This document shows, in pieces, positions 6,362 through 8,424 of a stretch of 8,424 nt of DNA (position 1 is its first letter; every line of letters begins with the position of its first letter). The translations under genes were made by a program, and so were the position numbers. Where the stretch lies: the NCBI GenBank assembly GCA_028290165.1, contig JAQGKJ010000099.1, positions 1 through 8,424 on the forward strand. The letters are read 5' to 3'. Source of the DNA: Bradyrhizobium sp. GTDB taxonomy: Bacteria > Pseudomonadota > Alphaproteobacteria > Rhizobiales > Xanthobacteraceae. The notes beneath the pieces were generated by a model, which did no database searches, was not told where the DNA came from, and saw only the letters and a list, made by a program, of their open reading frames with translations.

Positions 6362-7339
6362 TTGAAAGTCTTGCTGACCCATACGCCCCAGGCCCGCCGC
6401 CAGTATTATGGCGAGCGCAGCCTGAGCGGGCTGCAGGCTCTGACGCAGGTCGTGCTGCACGAAGCCGACGACGCGCTGGATGCGGCCGCCCTGATCGAGG
6501 CGGCGCGCGATGCCGATATCATCGTGGCCGACCGTTTGACGGAAGGGCCCGGCGAGATCTTTCGGCAGCTGCCAAAATTGCGCGCCTTCGTTCGTTGCGC
6601 GGTCGATATCCGCAACATCGATGTCGAGGCTGCGTCGGCGGCGGGTGTGCTGGTGACACGGGCCGGGCCCGGCTTCGTGCAATCGGTGGCGGAACTAGCG
6701 CTCGGCTTTCTGGTCGACCTGTCGCGCGGAATTTCGCGGGCGACCGCGGAGTACCATGCCGGAAGGCTGCCCGAGGTGGTGATGCGGCGGCAGCTCGCCG
6801 GCAGCCGACTCGGCATCATCGGTTACGGCAGCATCGGGCAATACTTGGCTCCGATCGGCATCGCGCTGGGCATGGAGGTTGTGGTTGCCGATCCCTTTGC
6901 GACCGTGAACGACGCGCGTATCAAGCATGTGTCGCTCGAACAGCTTCTCGACCGCTCCGACTACGTTGTGTGCCTGGCAATCGCCAATGAACAGACCGAA
7001 AATCTGATCGGGCAGGCAGCCCTGGCGCGCATGCGGCCGCACGCGTTTCTCATCAACCTTTCCCGCGGCAATCTGGTCGACGAGGCCGCATTGACTGCCG
7101 CGCTGCGCGACAACCGCATTGCCGGAGCGGCGATCGATGTAGGCCGCGCCCGCGATCAGATGCCGACACCGGAGCTGGCGAGCCTGCCAAATGTTATTGC
7201 GACGCCGCATATCGGCGGCTTGACTCCGCCGGCGCTCGAAAGCCAGTCGCTCGAAACGGTTCGTCAGGTCGAGGCAATCATCCATGGCAGAGTTCCGATC
7301 GGCGCCGTTAACGCCGAGCATTGGACGCGCCGTGTGTGA
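6362..7339 (+). CDS. D-2-hydroxyacid dehydrogenase, NAD(P)-dependent, with altered catalytic site
   Basis: This is a 325-residue member of the D-isomer-specific 2-hydroxyacid dehydrogenase family (phosphoglycerate/glycerate/lactate dehydrogenase relatives), which interconvert D-2-hydroxyacids and 2-oxoacids with NAD(P)(H). The Rossmann signature is 'LGIIGYGSIGQYL', with GxGxxG at 154-159. The acidic end of the second strand, 'VVVADPF', suggests NAD rather than NADP. 'LINLSRGNLVDE' supplies catalytic Arg235 and 'TPHIGG' supplies catalytic His283. The third catalytic residue, a Glu in the usual 'DVFxxEP' stretch, is missing: residues 259-265 read DVGRARD, with Arg264 in the Glu position. The chosen start is TTG 6362, giving 'MKVLLTHTP', a normal family N-terminus. 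An ATG at 6326 would add 12 unconserved residues and overlap LivF. As last gene of the block it probably acts on the imported compound or its product. Confidence 0.88.
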   Translation: MKVLLTHTPQARRQYYGERSLSGLQALTQVVLHEADDALDAAALIEAARDADIIVADRLTEGPGEIFRQLPKLRAFVRCAVDIRNIDVEAASAAGVLVTRAGPGFVQSVAELALGFLVDLSRGISRATAEYHAGRLPEVVMRRQLAGSRLGIIGYGSIGQYLAPIGIALGMEVVVADPFATVNDARIKHVSLEQLLDRSDYVVCLAIANEQTENLIGQAALARMRPHAFLINLSRGNLVDEAALTAALRDNRIAGAAIDVGRARDQMPTPELASLPNVIATPHIGGLTPPALESQSLETVRQVEAIIHGRVPIGAVNAEHWTRRV

Positions 7340-7360
7340 GCTATCTCACCTACTCTTGCC

Positions 7361-7400
7361 AACACTAGGGTTATCGGTAACCCTGCCGCCTGCTAGTGTT
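7361..7400. repeat. Nested inverted repeat between the transporter block and the secreted-protein gene
   Basis: Two dyads are nested. The inner one is GGGTTA (7368-7373) and TAACCC (7378-7383) around TCGG. The outer one is AACACTAG (7361-7368) and CTAGTGTT (7393-7400), sharing G7368 with the inner arm and leaving about nine unpaired bases on the 3' side. Both are perfect. No T-run follows immediately. It begins 22 bases after the dehydrogenase stop and ends 43 bases before the next ATG, so it may be a terminator-like hairpin for the transporter block, an operator for the next unit, or both. No clear -35/-10 pair could be placed around it. Confidence 0.5.
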
Positions 7401-7443
7401 CACTTGTTTCAGCGGTAACGATAGCTTCATCGAGGTTTCCAGA

Positions 7444-8112
7444 ATGAAAAGCATATTTGCCGCGATCGTTGGTCTCGTTGGTTTCACCGGATTGGCCGCA
7501 GCGCAGACGCCGGTCGCCGTCGTCGAAGACGTGCAGGGCAAGGTCACCGGCGTCGAGTTCATGGACTATGTCGCTCCCGGAAAAGTCATCAAGCTTGGGC
7601 CGGGCGGCGTAGTGGTGCTCGGTTACATGAAGTCCTGCTGGCGCGAAACCATCACTGGAATCGGGACGGTGATCGTAGGCGCCGAAGAGAGCATGGTCCA
7701 TCTCGGCGAGGTCAAGGCCGGCAAGGTACAATGCGACTCCAGCCAAACGCAGTCGATCACGCGTGAAGTCGGCGAAAGCGCCGCGACGGTGGTGCGCAGC
7801 ATCAACGAGGCCAAGCGCCTGGCGGCGCCGCAGCTAACGCTCTACGGCCTTTCGCCGCTGGTCGAGACCACTGCCCGCGGCAAGCTGGTCATTGAAAGGC
7901 TCGATATGAAGGGCGAGCGGTATGATGCGGACCTCACCGCGGCGTCCGTCACGCGGGGCAAGTTCTACGACTTTGCCAAGACCGGCACGGCGTTGAAGCC
8001 GGGTGGCACCTATGCGGCAAGCCTGGGATCAAAGCGGACGGTCTTCCTGGTCGATCGTCAGGCCGAAGCCGGCACGAGCCCGATCATCGGCCGCCTGGTG
8101 CGCCTGGATTAG
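7444..8112 (+). CDS. Secreted protein of unknown function, FecR-like
   Basis: This is a 222-residue protein with a clear Sec signal peptide: Lys2, a hydrophobic core to residue 17, and an AAA cleavage site before Gln21. The mature part starts 'TPVAVVEDVQGKVTGVEF' and continues 'GKVIKLGPGGVVVLGY', a strand-turn pattern with glycines that resembles the beta-rich FecR domain (a G-x-V opening followed by a threshold-like repeat). The match is loose and I would not insist on it. Two cysteines (65 and 97) could form a periplasmic disulfide. No catalytic motif was found. GAGG at 7432-7435 lies 8 bases before the ATG. The gene follows the nested inverted repeat and is 29 bases upstream of the CHASE2 sensor gene, so the pair is likely co-transcribed; FecR-like secreted proteins next to CHASE2 sensors is an arrangement I recall from proteobacteria. 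Coding is well supported, function is not. Confidence 0.82.
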   Translation: MKSIFAAIVGLVGFTGLAAAQTPVAVVEDVQGKVTGVEFMDYVAPGKVIKLGPGGVVVLGYMKSCWRETITGIGTVIVGAEESMVHLGEVKAGKVQCDSSQTQSITREVGESAATVVRSINEAKRLAAPQLTLYGLSPLVETTARGKLVIERLDMKGERYDADLTAASVTRGKFYDFAKTGTALKPGGTYAASLGSKRTVFLVDRQAEAGTSPIIGRLVRLD

Positions 8113-8141
8113 AAGAGCAAGTTCGACAGCCCGGACCCGCT

Positions 8142-8424
8142 ATGGGCAGCGTCATCAGGCGAGATGCAGTCGCGATCATTCTCGTCGCTCTGGTCTGCGG
8201 CCTGGTTCCCGCGCTGCCTCCGTTTAACCTCAGCCATGGCTGGTCGATCGACGCGCTCACCGCGTTGCGTTGGGTGGCGTTCGGCGCGCGCCGCGATCCC
8301 GCCTCTACCCCGGTCGCGGTGATCGCGATCGACGAGGAGACCTACGAAACTCAGCCCTTCAAGGGGTCGCCGACCCCGACCTGGACCACGGAAATCGGCC
8401 GGGTCCTCAATGCGGTGATCGGCG
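8142..8424 (+). CDS. CHASE2-domain sensor protein, N-terminal part (runs off the window)
   Basis: The frame is open from ATG 8142 to the last base, 94 codons plus one base. Residues 9-22 are a hydrophobic membrane anchor after a short basic start (Arg6, Arg7). 'DALTALRWVAFGAR' then 'PVAVIAIDEETYETQPF' (57-73) and 'PTPTWTTEIGRVLNAVI' (77-93) match the opening of the CHASE2 extracytoplasmic sensory domain, in which the V-x-I-D-E/D-x-t/s stretch is the most conserved mark. CHASE2 proteins typically continue with three membrane helices and a cytoplasmic output domain, most often adenylate/guanylate cyclase, sometimes a kinase; which one applies here lies outside the window. This gene and the secreted protein before it form a separate unit from the transporter block. 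The ribosome-binding site in front of ATG 8142 is poor, so the exact start is uncertain. Confidence 0.85.
   Translation, partial: MGSVIRRDAVAIILVALVCGLVPALPPFNLSHGWSIDALTALRWVAFGARRDPASTPVAVIAIDEETYETQPFKGSPTPTWTTEIGRVLNAVIG

Noticed and set aside
7336..7349. Hairpin GTGAG-CTAT-CTCAC overlapping the dehydrogenase stop codon as a terminator
   Set aside because: The stem has only 5 base pairs and no T-run follows; too weak to call.

Overview
The window reads as chromosome of a high-GC alphaproteobacterium, most likely of the Bradyrhizobium/Rhodopseudomonas group. This is inferred from G/C-rich third positions, long antisense shadow frames, TTG starts, and the abundance of branched-chain-amino-acid-type (HAAT/Liv) ABC transporters in that group. 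No rRNA, tRNA, insertion sequence, CRISPR array or integration site was seen, and no gene-free stretch exceeds about 175 bases.

Layout. At the left edge (1-72) is the 5' end of a minus-strand gene, divergent from the main block across a short AT-rich regulatory gap. The main block (159-7339) is one co-directional, tightly packed set. It holds an FAD-linked D-2-hydroxyacid (D-lactate/glycolate-type) oxidase, a Tat-exported periplasmic solute-binding protein, a LivH-type permease, a natural LivM-LivG fusion (permease plus ATPase in one chain), a LivF-type ATPase and an NAD(P)-dependent D-2-hydroxyacid dehydrogenase. The last four genes nearly touch or overlap (TGATG junction, 20-base overlap, 10-base gap), so they are probably translationally coupled. 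After a gap holding a nested inverted repeat comes a second unit: a small secreted FecR-like protein of unknown role, then the first 94 residues of a CHASE2-domain sensor that runs off the right edge.

How the genes may work together. The binding protein would capture a small carboxylate or amino-acid-like ligand, LivH/LivMG/LivF would import it with ATP, and the two flanking oxidoreductases could oxidise a D-2-hydroxyacid to a 2-oxoacid, one feeding the respiratory chain and one NAD(P)+. The substrate is not identifiable from sequence.

The main surprise is that three proteins of this cassette depart from their families at functional positions. The FAD oxidase has Gln in place of the first His of the HxGDGNxH metal motif. 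The LivG half has LQHSELR in place of an LSxGxQR signature. The dehydrogenase has Arg where the catalytic Glu normally sits. Walker A/B and most other motifs are intact, so this looks like specialisation rather than decay. I present it as a candidate unusual hydroxyacid uptake-and-oxidation cassette, not a proven new system.
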